Source: Iamia majanohamensis (GTDB taxonomy: Bacteria > Actinomycetota > Acidimicrobiia > Acidimicrobiales > Iamiaceae). From it: a DNA stretch of 64,000 bases. The DNA lies in NCBI RefSeq assembly GCF_028532485.1, contig NZ_CP116942.1:4402001-4466000 (forward strand). Reading direction: 5' to 3'. Positions 17,209-25,688 of the stretch are shown here, piece after piece. The notes below the pieces were generated by a model that saw only the letters and a program-made list of their open reading frames with translations, did not search any database and was not told the DNA's origin. The stretch's first letter is position 1; each line of letters opens with the position of its first letter. The position numbers and the translations under genes were made by a program.

Positions 17209-17390
17209 GGCGTCGCCGCCTCCAGGGGTGTCGGGTCCGGTCCCCACCCTGCCCCCTGGTCGGTGCCCCACGCAGCCCGCCACCTCGGACCCGAGGAGGG
17301 CGCCGGGGTGGGCCGGACCGCGCCGCCGCCGGTGGGCGTCGACCCCCCGCCCGCGGTCAAGATGGGCGCCTGCGACCGAAAGGGGGCCCG

Positions 17391-18545
17391 ATGGACCTCA
17401 CCGTGGGCGCCATCCCGTTCTACTTCGGGAGCATGGGCGCCGAGCACCTCTACCTGAAGCGCCGGGCCGAGCGCACCGGCGCGCCCGCCCCCACCGACTA
17501 CGAGCGCCGGGACACCCTGGCCAGCCTGGCCATGGGCGTCGGCTCGCTGGTGGTGCCCATGGCCCTCGACCGGGTGCTGTCGCCGCTCACCCCGGGGAGG
17601 GGCCGGTGGGGGAAGGTCCTCGTCGGCGCCGCCCTGGGCGCGGCGGCGATCACCACCGCAGCCGACGTCGCCATCCGGCGGGGCACGCCAGCGGTCGACG
17701 ACACGCCGGGCACCGCCCCCGAGGCGTCCGTCCCCGCCCCCCGTCGCGAGCGGCGCCGGCGGGCCGCCGAGCTGGGCCGCCGCGTGGTCGCGTCGGCGGC
17801 GGTCACGAGCGTCGCCGCCGGGGTCACGGCCGGGGCGACCACGTGGGCGTCGCGCACCGCCATCCGGCGCCTGTGGGAGCGCCGCCCGGGCGGCCGCGAC
17901 CTCGGCACCGGTGCCCTCGCCACGGTCGGCGCCATCCTCGCCTGGGACGCCATCTACTACTGGAACCACCGGCTCATGCACGAGAGCCGCCTCATGTGGG
18001 CCATCCACGTGGTCCACCACTCGAGCGAGCGCTACAACCTCTCCACCGCCCTGCGCCAGCCCGTGGCCGACGCCTTCGGCATGTTCGTCCCCGTCGGGGC
18101 CATGGCCCTGCTCGGCTTCCGGCCCGCCCTCATCGAGACCGCCCGGGGCGTGAACCTGCTGTACCAGTTCTGGATCCACACCGACGCCATCCCGAAGCTG
18201 GGCCGCCTGGAGGAGGTGCTCAACACGCCGTCGCACCACCGCGTCCACCACGGCAGCAACCCGCAGTACCTCGACCGCAACCACGGCAGCATCCTCATCG
18301 TGTGGGACCGGCTCTTCGGCACCTTCGCCCGAGAGGAGGAGCCCGTCCGCTACGGGCTCACCAAGAACATCGACACCTTCAACCCGCTGCGCATCGCCAC
18401 CCACGAGCACGCCGACATCCTGCGCGACGTGGCCCACGCCGAGGACTGGCCCGACCGCCTCGGCTTCGTGTTCCGGGGCCCGGGCTGGGCCTACGCCCGC
18501 CACGCCGAGCGCCACGAGCCCCAGCCCCTCGCCGGGGTCTCCTGA
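17391..18545 (+). CDS. sterol desaturase/fatty acid hydroxylase family membrane enzyme
   Basis: A 384-residue membrane protein with the three His boxes of the di-iron ERG3/fatty-acid-hydroxylase superfamily: HRLMH, HVVHH and HHRVHH, plus NLLYQFWIHTDAI between them. The N-terminal 150 residues add extra hydrophobic segments and a basic linker. It should hydroxylate or desaturate a lipid in the cytoplasmic membrane. ATG 17391 has an AAGGGGG box. It is divergent from the DinB-like gene. Confidence 0.87.
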   Translation: MDLTVGAIPFYFGSMGAEHLYLKRRAERTGAPAPTDYERRDTLASLAMGVGSLVVPMALDRVLSPLTPGRGRWGKVLVGAALGAAAITTAADVAIRRGTPAVDDTPGTAPEASVPAPRRERRRRAAELGRRVVASAAVTSVAAGVTAGATTWASRTAIRRLWERRPGGRDLGTGALATVGAILAWDAIYYWNHRLMHESRLMWAIHVVHHSSERYNLSTALRQPVADAFGMFVPVGAMALLGFRPALIETARGVNLLYQFWIHTDAIPKLGRLEEVLNTPSHHRVHHGSNPQYLDRNHGSILIVWDRLFGTFAREEEPVRYGLTKNIDTFNPLRIATHEHADILRDVAHAEDWPDRLGFVFRGPGWAYARHAERHEPQPLAGVS

Positions 18546-18562
18546 GCGAGGCCGGCGCCGCC

Positions 18563-18736
18563 TCAGCGGCGCCGGCGCGGTGGTCGCCCGGCCGCCCGTC
18601 GAGCGGCCCACCACGCCCGGAGCTGCGCCCAGGCGATCGCCCAGGCGATCGCCCACCCGCCGTGACCGGGTCGGGGCGGCTCGCCCTCGACGACGGCCGA
18701 CGGCACGGGGCCGCTCCTCTCGTCGGCGCCGTCCAC
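18563..18736 (-). CDS. novel 57-residue small protein with Trp/Ala helix
   Basis: A short minus-strand frame with almost every codon ending in G or C. The GTG start at 18736 is preceded six bases upstream by CAGGCT (18748-18743), the leaderless pattern of this genome. The acidic first half leads into WAIAWAIAWAQLRAWWAARR, a probable amphipathic or membrane-interacting helix with a tandem WAIA unit, and an Arg/Pro-rich tail. The tandem CCAGGCGATCGC in the DNA encodes the repeated unit. No known family is recognised. It is divergent from the poly-gamma-glutamate hydrolase gene. Confidence 0.6.
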   Translation of the reverse strand: MDGADERSGPVPSAVVEGEPPRPGHGGWAIAWAIAWAQLRAWWAARRAAGRPPRRRR

Positions 18737-18822
18737 CGGTCCAGCCTGCCCGAGCGGCGGGCGCCGGGCGAGCGCCGCCGTCCGACCCCGGCGGGGCTCG
18801 GGGGCCGTGCCACGATGCGGAG

Positions 18823-19470
18823 GTGGGAGCAGCGGAGCGGCGCATCCTCGACGCCGCCGACCCCTTCGCCGCCCTGCTCGCCCACCCCGACGTCGAGGAG
18901 CGGGTCGCGCTGCGGTCGCGGTTCGGGTTCATGGCGTTCCACGGCGGGCACCTGGAGGCGGTGACCGACGTGGTGGCCGAAGCCGCGTCGGCGCAGGCCG
19001 GCGCCTCGTACTACGGCGTGCTCCACCCCCGAGGCCTCGACGTGCACCTGCCCTCGACGCGCGTCGACCCCGCGGCGTCGCCGGCCCTGGCCGCCTTCCT
19101 CGCCCACGTCGAGGTCGTCGTGACGGTGCACGGCTACGGGCGTCGTGGCCTGTGGACGTCGCTGCTGGCCGGTGGGGCGAACCGGGCCCTGGCCGCCCAC
19201 GTGGCCGCCCACCTGCGCCCGGCCCTCGCCGGCTACGAGGTGGTCACCGACCTCGACGCCATCCCGGCCGGCCTCCGGGGGCTCCACGCCGCCAACCCGG
19301 TGAACCTGCCCCGCGGCGGGGGCGTCCAGCTCGAGCTCCCGCCGCGGGTGCGCGGCCGCTCGCCCCGCTCCCCCCGCCCCGGGCCCGACGGCCTCAGCCC
19401 GCCGACCCGGGCGCTCATCGACGCCCTGGCCGCGGCGGCCGACACCTGGGAGGCGACGACCGACCGCTGA
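18823..19470 (+). CDS. poly-gamma-glutamate hydrolase family protein
   Basis: A 215-residue protein resembling PF05908 zinc-dependent poly-gamma-glutamate hydrolases (phage PghP type): RFGFMAFHGGHLE holds the first zinc ligands, VVVTVHGYGRRGLWTSLL the second His, and GLHAANPVNLPRGGGVQLELPP is the conserved C-terminal block. It should hydrolyse gamma-glutamyl bonds; no capsule genes are visible here. GTG 18823 lies six bases after CACGAT. Confidence 0.78.
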   Translation: MGAAERRILDAADPFAALLAHPDVEERVALRSRFGFMAFHGGHLEAVTDVVAEAASAQAGASYYGVLHPRGLDVHLPSTRVDPAASPALAAFLAHVEVVVTVHGYGRRGLWTSLLAGGANRALAAHVAAHLRPALAGYEVVTDLDAIPAGLRGLHAANPVNLPRGGGVQLELPPRVRGRSPRSPRPGPDGLSPPTRALIDALAAAADTWEATTDR

Positions 19471-19728
19471 TGGGCGCTCGCGCCCCGCCCCGCCGGGGCC
19501 CGACCCGCAGCCGGGGGCCCCGGCCCCGGACGGCGTCCCCTCGGCCGTCCTCGTCCCCCGCAGGACCGACGCGGGGCGGCCCGCGCCGGGAGGGGCCCCT
19601 GGCGTCGGAGGCCCGCGCGACGGTCCCTCCCGGCACCGCGGCAGGACCGAGGGCGGCCCCGCCCACGGCCGGACCCGCCCGGCGCGCGGCGTCCGTGGAC
19701 CGGCCCGGCGGGCGCCCGGGGCGCCGGG

Positions 19729-19734
19729 TACCGT
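19729..19734 (+). promoter_or_regulatory. -10 box TACCGT of the mini-ORF/DUF1214 transcript
   Basis: Eight bases before GTG 19743, the start of the 8-codon leader ORF. Confidence 0.6.
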
Positions 19735-19742
19735 CCCGCGCC

Positions 19743-19769
19743 GTGACCGGACCGGACGCCGCCCGATGA
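19743..19769 (+). CDS. leaderless 8-codon leader mini-ORF
   Basis: TACCGT at 19729-19734 places the transcription start at GTG 19743. That frame encodes VTGPDAAR and stops with a TGA overlapping the ATG of the next gene (ATGA, 19766-19769). No Shine-Dalgarno sequence precedes ATG 19766, so the main gene would depend on ribosomes arriving from the mini-ORF. The expression of the peptide is inferred. Confidence 0.45.
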   Translation: MTGPDAAR

Positions 19770-20872
19770 CCGAGAGCCGGGACGCCTTCGCCGACCTGCT
19801 CGCCACCCTCCAGGAGGTCGGCGACCGCTTCGCCGGCGAGGAGTGGGGCCTCACCGACCCGACCGACCAGGCCGAGGGCCTGCGGGTCGTGCTCCACCAC
19901 CTGGGCATCGGCATCGAGACCCAGCTGGAGCAGGACCCGGCCCACCCCACCTTCCGGGCCATCGTGACCCCGTGGCGCAAGGCCCTGGGCGACAACGCCG
20001 ACGCCCTGTACCACGACGCACCGGTCAGCCCGGCGGGCACCTACCGGGTGCGGGGCCGCACCGGCGGCGCGGTGTACGTGTCGTTCACGGTGGAGGCCTC
20101 GGCCGAGGAGGGGGCCTTCCCGTCGGGCACGGTCGGCGTGCTCAACGACACCGACTTCGACGTGGCCGCCGACGGCAGCTTCGAGATCACCGTCGGGGGC
20201 CCGCCCCGGGGGCGGGGCTGGCTCCCGCTGGCCGAGGACGCCTCCCGGCTCACCGTCCGCCACTACTGGGAGGACGTCGAGCCGCCGGCCACCCCTCCGG
20301 CCCCGGACCTGGCCCTCACCATCGACCTCGTCGACGGCGACGTCCCCGAGGGCCCGGCCGCCCCCACCGACGCCACCGTCGCCCGCTCGCTGCGGCGCAT
20401 GGCCACCTACGTCCGCAGCCGGACCCTCGACACCATCCCCCGCCCCGGCGAGCGGGAGCCGGCCCCGTTCGTGTCCCAGGTGCCCCACGAGTTCCCGCCG
20501 CCGGTGCCGCCCGGCGCCCACGCCCTGGCCGCCGCCGACGCCGCCTACTCCATGGCCCCCTACCTCCTCGGGCCGGACCAGGCCCTCGTCATCCGGGCCC
20601 GGTGGCCCGAGTGCCGCTGCGCCAGCGTGTCGCTCTGGACCCGCCAGATGCAGACCTTCGACTACCTGCGGGGCCGGGTCAGCCTCAACCGGGCCCAGGC
20701 CGAGGTCGGCCCCGACGGGGAGGTGGAGGTGGTGATCGCCCACCGCGACCCGGGACGCCCCAACTGGCTGACCACCGAGGGGCGCCCCTTCGGCATCGTC
20801 TTCTGGCGCTTCATGCTCCCCGAGGGCGCCGTCGCCACCCCCACCGCCGAGGTCGTCGACCTCCCCACCTGA
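19766..20872 (+). CDS. DUF1214 domain-containing protein
   Basis: A 368-residue protein. The C-terminal block with RARWPECRCASVSLW, LNRAQAEVG and RPFGIVFWRFMLPE matches DUF1214, a beta-sandwich found alone or after DUF1254. The function is unknown. There is no clear signal peptide. A second DUF1214 protein is encoded at 60151. Translation appears coupled to an 8-codon mini-ORF. Confidence 0.75.
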   Translation: MTESRDAFADLLATLQEVGDRFAGEEWGLTDPTDQAEGLRVVLHHLGIGIETQLEQDPAHPTFRAIVTPWRKALGDNADALYHDAPVSPAGTYRVRGRTGGAVYVSFTVEASAEEGAFPSGTVGVLNDTDFDVAADGSFEITVGGPPRGRGWLPLAEDASRLTVRHYWEDVEPPATPPAPDLALTIDLVDGDVPEGPAAPTDATVARSLRRMATYVRSRTLDTIPRPGEREPAPFVSQVPHEFPPPVPPGAHALAAADAAYSMAPYLLGPDQALVIRARWPECRCASVSLWTRQMQTFDYLRGRVSLNRAQAEVGPDGEVEVVIAHRDPGRPNWLTTEGRPFGIVFWRFMLPEGAVATPTAEVVDLPT

Positions 20873-20885
20873 CCGCCGACGGCTC

Positions 20886-20927
20886 GTGCCCGGCCCACCC
20901 CGCGGGTCGACGGGTCGGGCCAGGCAC
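20886..20927 (+). terminator. candidate hairpin after the DUF1214 gene
   Basis: GTGCC and GGCCC (20886-20896) pair with GGGCC and GGCAC (20917-20927) with one mismatch between the blocks. No T run follows. It separates two co-directional genes. Confidence 0.4.
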
Positions 20928-20993
20928 ACCCCGTCGAGCGATGAGCGGGGGCGGTCGGCGGCGTCCCCCTGGCACCGACCCGAGGAGGACCCG

Positions 20994-21560
20994 ATGCCCG
21001 CCGACGACATCGCCGCCCGCACCCGCGCCGTCGCCACCGCCCTGACCCGGACCGTCGAGGCCGTGCCCGACGACGCGTGGGACCGCCCGGCCCCGTGCGA
21101 GGGGTGGGTGGCGCGCGACGTCGTCGACCACCTCGTGGGCTGGATGCCGCCGTTCTTCCTCGAGGGGTGGGGCCGCCCGGTGCCGGACGGGCCGTCGGCC
21201 CAGGTCGACCCCGCCGGCGCCTGGCTCGCCCTGCGCGACGCGCTGCTCGCCGCCCTCGACGACCCGGCGGCGGACGTCGCCCGACCCACGCCGATGGGCG
21301 AGGTCACCCTGGCCGGCGCGTGGGAGACGGCCGGGCTGCCCGACCTGCTCGTGCACACCTGGGACCTGGCCCGGGCGACCGGGCTGGACGAGCGCCTCGA
21401 CCCCGACGAGGTCGCACGGGTGGCCGAGGGCATCGACGCCGTCGACCCGGCGACCGACGCGGCCATGCGCGACAGCGGGCACTACGGCCCCCGGGTGGAG
21501 GTGCCCGCCGGGGCCGACCCCCAGACCCGCGTGCTCGCCTTCATGGGCCGCACCCCCTGA
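20994..21560 (+). CDS. TIGR03086-type mycothiol-dependent isomerase-like protein
   Basis: A 188-residue helical-bundle protein of the maleylpyruvate isomerase/TIGR03086 metal-binding family: WDRPAPCEGWVARDVVDHLVGWMP carries the first metal His, and LPDLLVHTWDLARATG the second. Family members bind a divalent metal and use mycothiol in related enzymes. The substrate is unknown. ATG 20994 has GAGGAGG at good spacing. Confidence 0.83.
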   Translation: MPADDIAARTRAVATALTRTVEAVPDDAWDRPAPCEGWVARDVVDHLVGWMPPFFLEGWGRPVPDGPSAQVDPAGAWLALRDALLAALDDPAADVARPTPMGEVTLAGAWETAGLPDLLVHTWDLARATGLDERLDPDEVARVAEGIDAVDPATDAAMRDSGHYGPRVEVPAGADPQTRVLAFMGRTP

Positions 21561-21603
21561 CCCCTCCGACCTCGCGAGGAGCAGGCCAGGGGGCCATGAG
21601 CGG

Positions 21604-22839
21604 TCAGTCCTCGACGGCGACCTCGAACCGGGCCATGTACTCGCCCAGCTCGGCGCGCAGCGCGTCCGCGTCGAAGCCCCAGTCCTCGGCCGTGTAGCGG
21701 TGGGCGCCGTGCTTGCCGCGGGGCTTGTCCCGCAGGTAGGCGGCCACCGCGTCGCGGTGGGCGGGCACCATCTCCCGCCCGATGCCGGCGTAGGCCCCGG
21801 CGATGGCGTCGGCCGGGCTGGCCATGAGGTCGGTGAAGCGGAGGTCGCCGAAGCGGTCGGGCAGCGACCCGTCGAGGCGGCGGCGGCCCACGGTGGTGAG
21901 GGCGTCGCCGAAGACGGCGCCGATCAGCGGGGCGATGGCGTCGAGCTCGACGTGGTCGGTGCGCAGCCACTGGATCATGGCCACCGTGCTCACCGTCGAC
22001 GGCATGGTCTTGGCCGGGTCGCGGTGGGTCTGGATGATGCACACGTCGGGGTAGGCGGCGAAGAGGTCGTCGAGCATGGTGAGGTAGCCCGGCGTCTTGA
22101 GCAGCCAGCGCCTGGGCTCGCGACCCCGCTGCACCGTCTGCAGGACGGCCCGGTGGAAGGCCAGGTCGGCGGCCACGTCGGGGACCCAGGAGCCGAGGTC
22201 GGCCAGGAGCATGGGCCAGTGGCTGCCGGCGAAGGAGGGCACGCCGATGGTGATGCACTCGACGGGAAGGTCCGACCGCAGCTCGTGGATCGAGGCGAAC
22301 TCCGGCTGCACGTCGGCCCACAGCTCCTGCTCGGCCTCGGTCATGGCCGTGACCTCCTCCGGCGTGGTGCCGGGTGGGGGCGCGGGGTGGAGGACGTCGG
22401 TGGCGATCGGTGTGCGCACCCCGGGGTCGAGGCCCAGCAGCTCGAACAGGATCGTCGTGCCTGACCGAGCCGGGCCGGTGACCACGATCGGGGCCTCGAT
22501 GACCTCCTCGGCGATGCCGGGGTCGCGCCGGCGGGCGTCGGCCATGAGGAGGCGGGTGCGCAGCGAGCGCAGCAGCTCCTCGCGGGTGAGCATCCGCCCC
22601 ACCACGTGGAGGTCGCTGGCGTCGACCGCCTCGACCAGGGCCCGGAGCCGGCCCTCCCAGTCGCCGTCGCCCAGGTCCCCGGGGTCGTCGACGCCGGTCG
22701 AGGCCCGAGCGTGGTCGACCAGGTGGCCGGCGACCAGCGGCACCATCCGCTCGGCACCCCCCGCCGCCGGTCCCATGGCGTTGAGGCGCCGGACCCAGTC
22801 CGGCCGGGTGTAGCGCTGCTCCATCGGGGTGAGGCCCAC
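21604..22839 (-). CDS. sulfotransferase family protein
   Basis: The 411-residue protein has the PAPS-binding loop IVVTGPARSGTTILFELL near residue 125 and the 3'-phosphate region IIQTHRDPAKTMPS near 275, as in sulfotransferases of the PF13469 group common in Acidimicrobiia and mycobacteria. It should transfer sulfate from PAPS to a small molecule or lipid; the acceptor is unknown. GTG 22839 follows TAGATC by seven bases. Confidence 0.87.
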   Translation of the reverse strand: MGLTPMEQRYTRPDWVRRLNAMGPAAGGAERMVPLVAGHLVDHARASTGVDDPGDLGDGDWEGRLRALVEAVDASDLHVVGRMLTREELLRSLRTRLLMADARRRDPGIAEEVIEAPIVVTGPARSGTTILFELLGLDPGVRTPIATDVLHPAPPPGTTPEEVTAMTEAEQELWADVQPEFASIHELRSDLPVECITIGVPSFAGSHWPMLLADLGSWVPDVAADLAFHRAVLQTVQRGREPRRWLLKTPGYLTMLDDLFAAYPDVCIIQTHRDPAKTMPSTVSTVAMIQWLRTDHVELDAIAPLIGAVFGDALTTVGRRRLDGSLPDRFGDLRFTDLMASPADAIAGAYAGIGREMVPAHRDAVAAYLRDKPRGKHGAHRYTAEDWGFDADALRAELGEYMARFEVAVED

Positions 22840-22931
22840 GCCGGGTGATCTACCAGAGCCCCCGCCGCCCCGCCCGACCTCCGGGTCCCACCCACGGGCG
22901 GGCGGGGCGGTGCGGTGGCAGGCTCGGGGCG

Positions 22932-23801
22932 ATGCACACCTGGGAGCGCTGGCGCGCCACCGCCGTCCACCTCGAGGTGGGGGGCCGGGCCGTGGCCACC
23001 TACGAGCACGGCGACCCGGAGGGCACGCCGTTCACCTTCCTCCACGGCTACCCCTCGTCGTCGCTCGACCTGGCCCCCGTCCTCGACCACCTGGGCGACG
23101 GCTGGCGGGCGCTGGCCCTCGACCTCCCCGGGTTCGGGGCGTCGGAGAGCACGCCGGGCCAGCCGCCGACCGTCGCCGGGGCGGCCGACGCGGTGGAGGC
23201 GCTGTGGGCCGACCGGGGCGTGACCTCCACCGTGCTGGTGGCCCACGACTACGGGGCCACCGTGGGCCAGGAGCTGGTGGCCCGGCACGCCGACGGCGCC
23301 CTGCCGATCGCCCTGTCCGCCGTGCTGTGGATGAACGGCGGCCTCTACCCGGACCTGCACCGCCCCACCGCCGGCCAGCAGCTGCTGCTCGACCCCGAGC
23401 ACGGCGCCGAGATCGCTGCGGCCATCACCTGCGACACCTTCGTCGACGCCATCGTGGCCACCTGGGGGAGCCGGGTCCGGCCCGACCGCGACGAGCTGGC
23501 CGAGATGCACGCCGCCCTGGCCGACGGCGGCGGCGACGTCCTCATGCACGAGCTCCTCAGCTACATCCCCCAGCGGGTGCGGTTCGCCGACCGCTGGGCC
23601 GCCGCGCTCACCACCGACCTGCCCACCACCTACGTGTGGGGCGACGCCGACCCCGTCTCCGGCGCCCACATGATCGAGGGCGTGGAGCAGCGGGCGGGGG
23701 GCACGCCCCGCATCGTGCGCATGGCCGACGTGGGCCACTGGCCCCCGCTCGAGGCCCCCGACGTGGTGGCCGCCGAGATCGGCGCCCTCGACCCCGGCTG
23801 A
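22932..23801 (+). CDS. alpha/beta hydrolase, epoxide hydrolase-like
   Basis: A 289-residue alpha/beta-hydrolase. The oxyanion segment is FLHGYPSS, the nucleophile elbow is LVAHDYGA with Asp in place of Ser, and the terminal His is in VGHWPPLEAP. An Asp nucleophile with HGYP places it with epoxide hydrolases or haloalkane dehalogenases rather than esterases. ATG 22932 lies seven bases after CAGGCT. It is divergent from the sulfotransferase. Confidence 0.83.
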   Translation: MHTWERWRATAVHLEVGGRAVATYEHGDPEGTPFTFLHGYPSSSLDLAPVLDHLGDGWRALALDLPGFGASESTPGQPPTVAGAADAVEALWADRGVTSTVLVAHDYGATVGQELVARHADGALPIALSAVLWMNGGLYPDLHRPTAGQQLLLDPEHGAEIAAAITCDTFVDAIVATWGSRVRPDRDELAEMHAALADGGGDVLMHELLSYIPQRVRFADRWAAALTTDLPTTYVWGDADPVSGAHMIEGVEQRAGGTPRIVRMADVGHWPPLEAPDVVAAEIGALDPG

Positions 23802-23982
23802 GGGTGCGCGCTCGCCCCCGAGGCGAGGCCGCAGAGCGCGCGGCGATGGTGGGGTGCCCGGCGCCCTGGGTGCGGACGGGCGGCGGTGCGCACGCCCTCG
23901 TCGCCGAGCCGTCGGTGACGCAGTCCTCCTGCACGACGTCGCCCGCGACCGGAGGACCGGGCCCGTGGGGAGGGGGCGTCCC

Positions 23983-23988
23983 TAGCCT
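23983..23988 (+). promoter_or_regulatory. -10 box TAGCCT, start at 23995 (lipoprotein)
   Basis: Six bases before the ATG. Confidence 0.55.
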
Positions 23989-23994
23989 GGGGCC

Positions 23995-24486
23995 ATGCGC
24001 CTCGTGCCCGCCCTCGTCGCCGGGGCGCTGCTCGTCGGCTCGGTGCTGGCCGGGTGCGGGCGCGAGCCCGCGTTCGAGGACCGCACCGCCCGGGTGACCG
24101 TCGACGGCGACGCCACCACCTACCAGGTCGACGGCTGCGTGCTCGACGGCCAGACCGCCTACGTGGTCGGGCGCTCCGACGACGGAGCCGTCGTCCAGGC
24201 CGTGGTCGGCGTGGAGGCCGACGGCGAGACCGGCGTGCCCACCTCCACCGGCCTGACCGTCACCGAGGACGAGGTCCCGGTGACCGCCTTCGGCGACGAG
24301 GCCTGGGCCCGGCGGGGCGAGACCGGCGACGCCCCCGGCTCCATCGACTCGGCCCGCATCAGGGGCGCCCGCATCCAGGCCTCGGGCCAGGCCCAGCCCA
24401 TGGCCGTCGACGGCAGCCCGACCTCGGCCGACCCGGTCCCCGTCTCCTTCGACGCCCGCTGCGACGACCCCGACACCGACGGCTGA
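23995..24486 (+). CDS. small lipoprotein of unknown function
   Basis: A 163-residue protein with a clear lipoprotein signal (MRLVPALVAGALLVGSVLAGC, Cys20 or nearby). The mature part is beta-rich and acidic with an internal Cys that could pair with a C-terminal Cys (DARCDDP). It loosely resembles the LpqH 19-kDa antigen type, but this is a weak match. TAGCCT sits six bases before ATG 23995. Confidence 0.75.
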   Translation: MRLVPALVAGALLVGSVLAGCGREPAFEDRTARVTVDGDATTYQVDGCVLDGQTAYVVGRSDDGAVVQAVVGVEADGETGVPTSTGLTVTEDEVPVTAFGDEAWARRGETGDAPGSIDSARIRGARIQASGQAQPMAVDGSPTSADPVPVSFDARCDDPDTDG

Positions 24487-24569
24487 CCTCCGCCCCCATC
24501 CCGACCCACCGGAGCTGCGGTGGTCCCGGCCGCCACGCGCCCACCACGGGTGCCGTTTCCACGACGCCG

Positions 24570-25439
24570 TCAGGCGAAGGTGAAGAGGCAGACCTGGGTG
24601 GCGTAGGCCAGCAGGCGGGGCGGGTCGTCGAGGCCGGGGCCGAGGTCCCAGAGGGCCATGTCGACCGAGGCGTAGCCGTCGCCGGCGTGGCGGGCGGTGT
24701 TGTGGCCCAGCACCCACGGCGACCGCCACGGCTCGCCGAGGAGGTGCACGGTGAGGTCGACGCTGGGGGCGAACCACATCTCGTCGGACGGCCCGACCCG
24801 CTCGCCCACCGCGCCGGGCATGACGTCGGCCAGCACCACCAGGCCCAGCGGGTCGAGGGTGCCGTCGGCCCGCACCGGCGGCTCGTCGAAGCGGTACCAC
24901 TGGCACCGCTCGGCCCGCTCCCGGGGCGAGCTGGCGTCCCACGGCGGGAGCCCCGCAGCCAGCCGTCCCTCGACCCGACCGGCCCAGAAGGGCATGGGGT
25001 CGAAGGTGGGCACCCCCGGCGGGGGCGGGTCCCGGAACGAGGGGCACGCGTCGGGTGGCGGGACGTCGGTGGGCGGGGCCAGGTCGGTGAAGGCGAACCC
25101 CCGCCGGCCGGCGCCGAAGACCGCGGTGGTCAGGTGCCCGCGCGCCGCCCCGGGGTTCCGGAGCTCTCCCCGCACCTGCGACATGGTGCGGCCGTGGCGC
25201 AGCACCTCGGCCTCCACCTCCACCGGGCCCGACGCGACCTGGGCCGCGAAGGTGGTGTGGAGGGTCCGGAGGCGCTGGGTCGGGTCGTCGAGCTCGGCGG
25301 CCAGGGCCCGCAGGGCGACCGCGGTGACGACGCCGCCCTGGGGCACCGGGCGCAGGTCCCACCCCGGGTCGACGTCGGCCGCCCACCGGCCGGGCCCGAC
25401 GGCGCGCACCGTCGTGGTCTCCTCGAACGGCGTGCCCAC
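24570..25439 (-). CDS. acyl-CoA thioesterase family protein (double hotdog)
   Basis: A 289-residue protein with two hotdog halves: WDLRPVPQGGVVTAVALRALAAEL with LRTLHTTFAAQV in the first and APSVDLTVHLL with GYASVDMALWD in the second. This is the TesB-like/4HBT_3 group that cleaves acyl-CoA thioesters in the cytosol. The chain length preference cannot be read. A GAACCT hexamer lies seven bases before GTG 25439. Confidence 0.82.
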   Translation of the reverse strand: MGTPFEETTTVRAVGPGRWAADVDPGWDLRPVPQGGVVTAVALRALAAELDDPTQRLRTLHTTFAAQVASGPVEVEAEVLRHGRTMSQVRGELRNPGAARGHLTTAVFGAGRRGFAFTDLAPPTDVPPPDACPSFRDPPPPGVPTFDPMPFWAGRVEGRLAAGLPPWDASSPRERAERCQWYRFDEPPVRADGTLDPLGLVVLADVMPGAVGERVGPSDEMWFAPSVDLTVHLLGEPWRSPWVLGHNTARHAGDGYASVDMALWDLGPGLDDPPRLLAYATQVCLFTFA

Positions 25440-25512
25440 GGCCGGCAGGTTCTCGTCTCCCCCGACGACCGGTCAACCGGTTTCGGCCGGCGCGCCCCGT
25501 CGGCACGCCACC

Positions 25513-25645
25513 CCGACCGACGCCGAACGCCGGTGCTCCTGGGCGCCCCGCGCCCAGGAGGGTGACCGTTCCCACCCACACCCCCGACCGACGCCGAACG
25601 GCGGTGACCTCGGGCGCGATGCGCCCACCAGGGTGGCCGTTCCCG
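25513..25645. repeat. twin stem-loop B
   Basis: Two direct copies starting CCGACCGACGCCGAACG, 71 bp apart. Copy 1 has a perfect 11-bp stem, CTCCTGGGCGC (25536-25546) with GCGCCCAGGAG (25550-25560) around CCC. Copy 2 has GGGCGC (25612-25617) with GCGCCC (25621-25626) around GAT, and outer arms GAACGGC (25596-25602) with GCCGTTC (25636-25642). It lies between two minus-strand genes. Confidence 0.85.
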
Positions 25646-25688
25646 GGAGGGGCAGGAGGGGGCAGCCGAGGGCCGGCCGTGGGGCGTG

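Noticed and set aside
18625-18655. Tandem CCAGGCGATCGC as a HIP1-like or regulatory repeat
   Set aside because: It is explained as coding for the repeated WAIA unit of the small minus-strand gene.
19471-19742. Possible gene or repeat pair in this 272-bp GC-rich spacer
   Set aside because: GCAGGACCGA occurs twice, but no convincing paired hairpin or frame with the genome's codon bias was found.
23802-23994. Small ORF before the lipoprotein at 23995
   Set aside because: The best frame runs into the lipoprotein gene in a different phase and lacks a promoter or ribosome-binding site.
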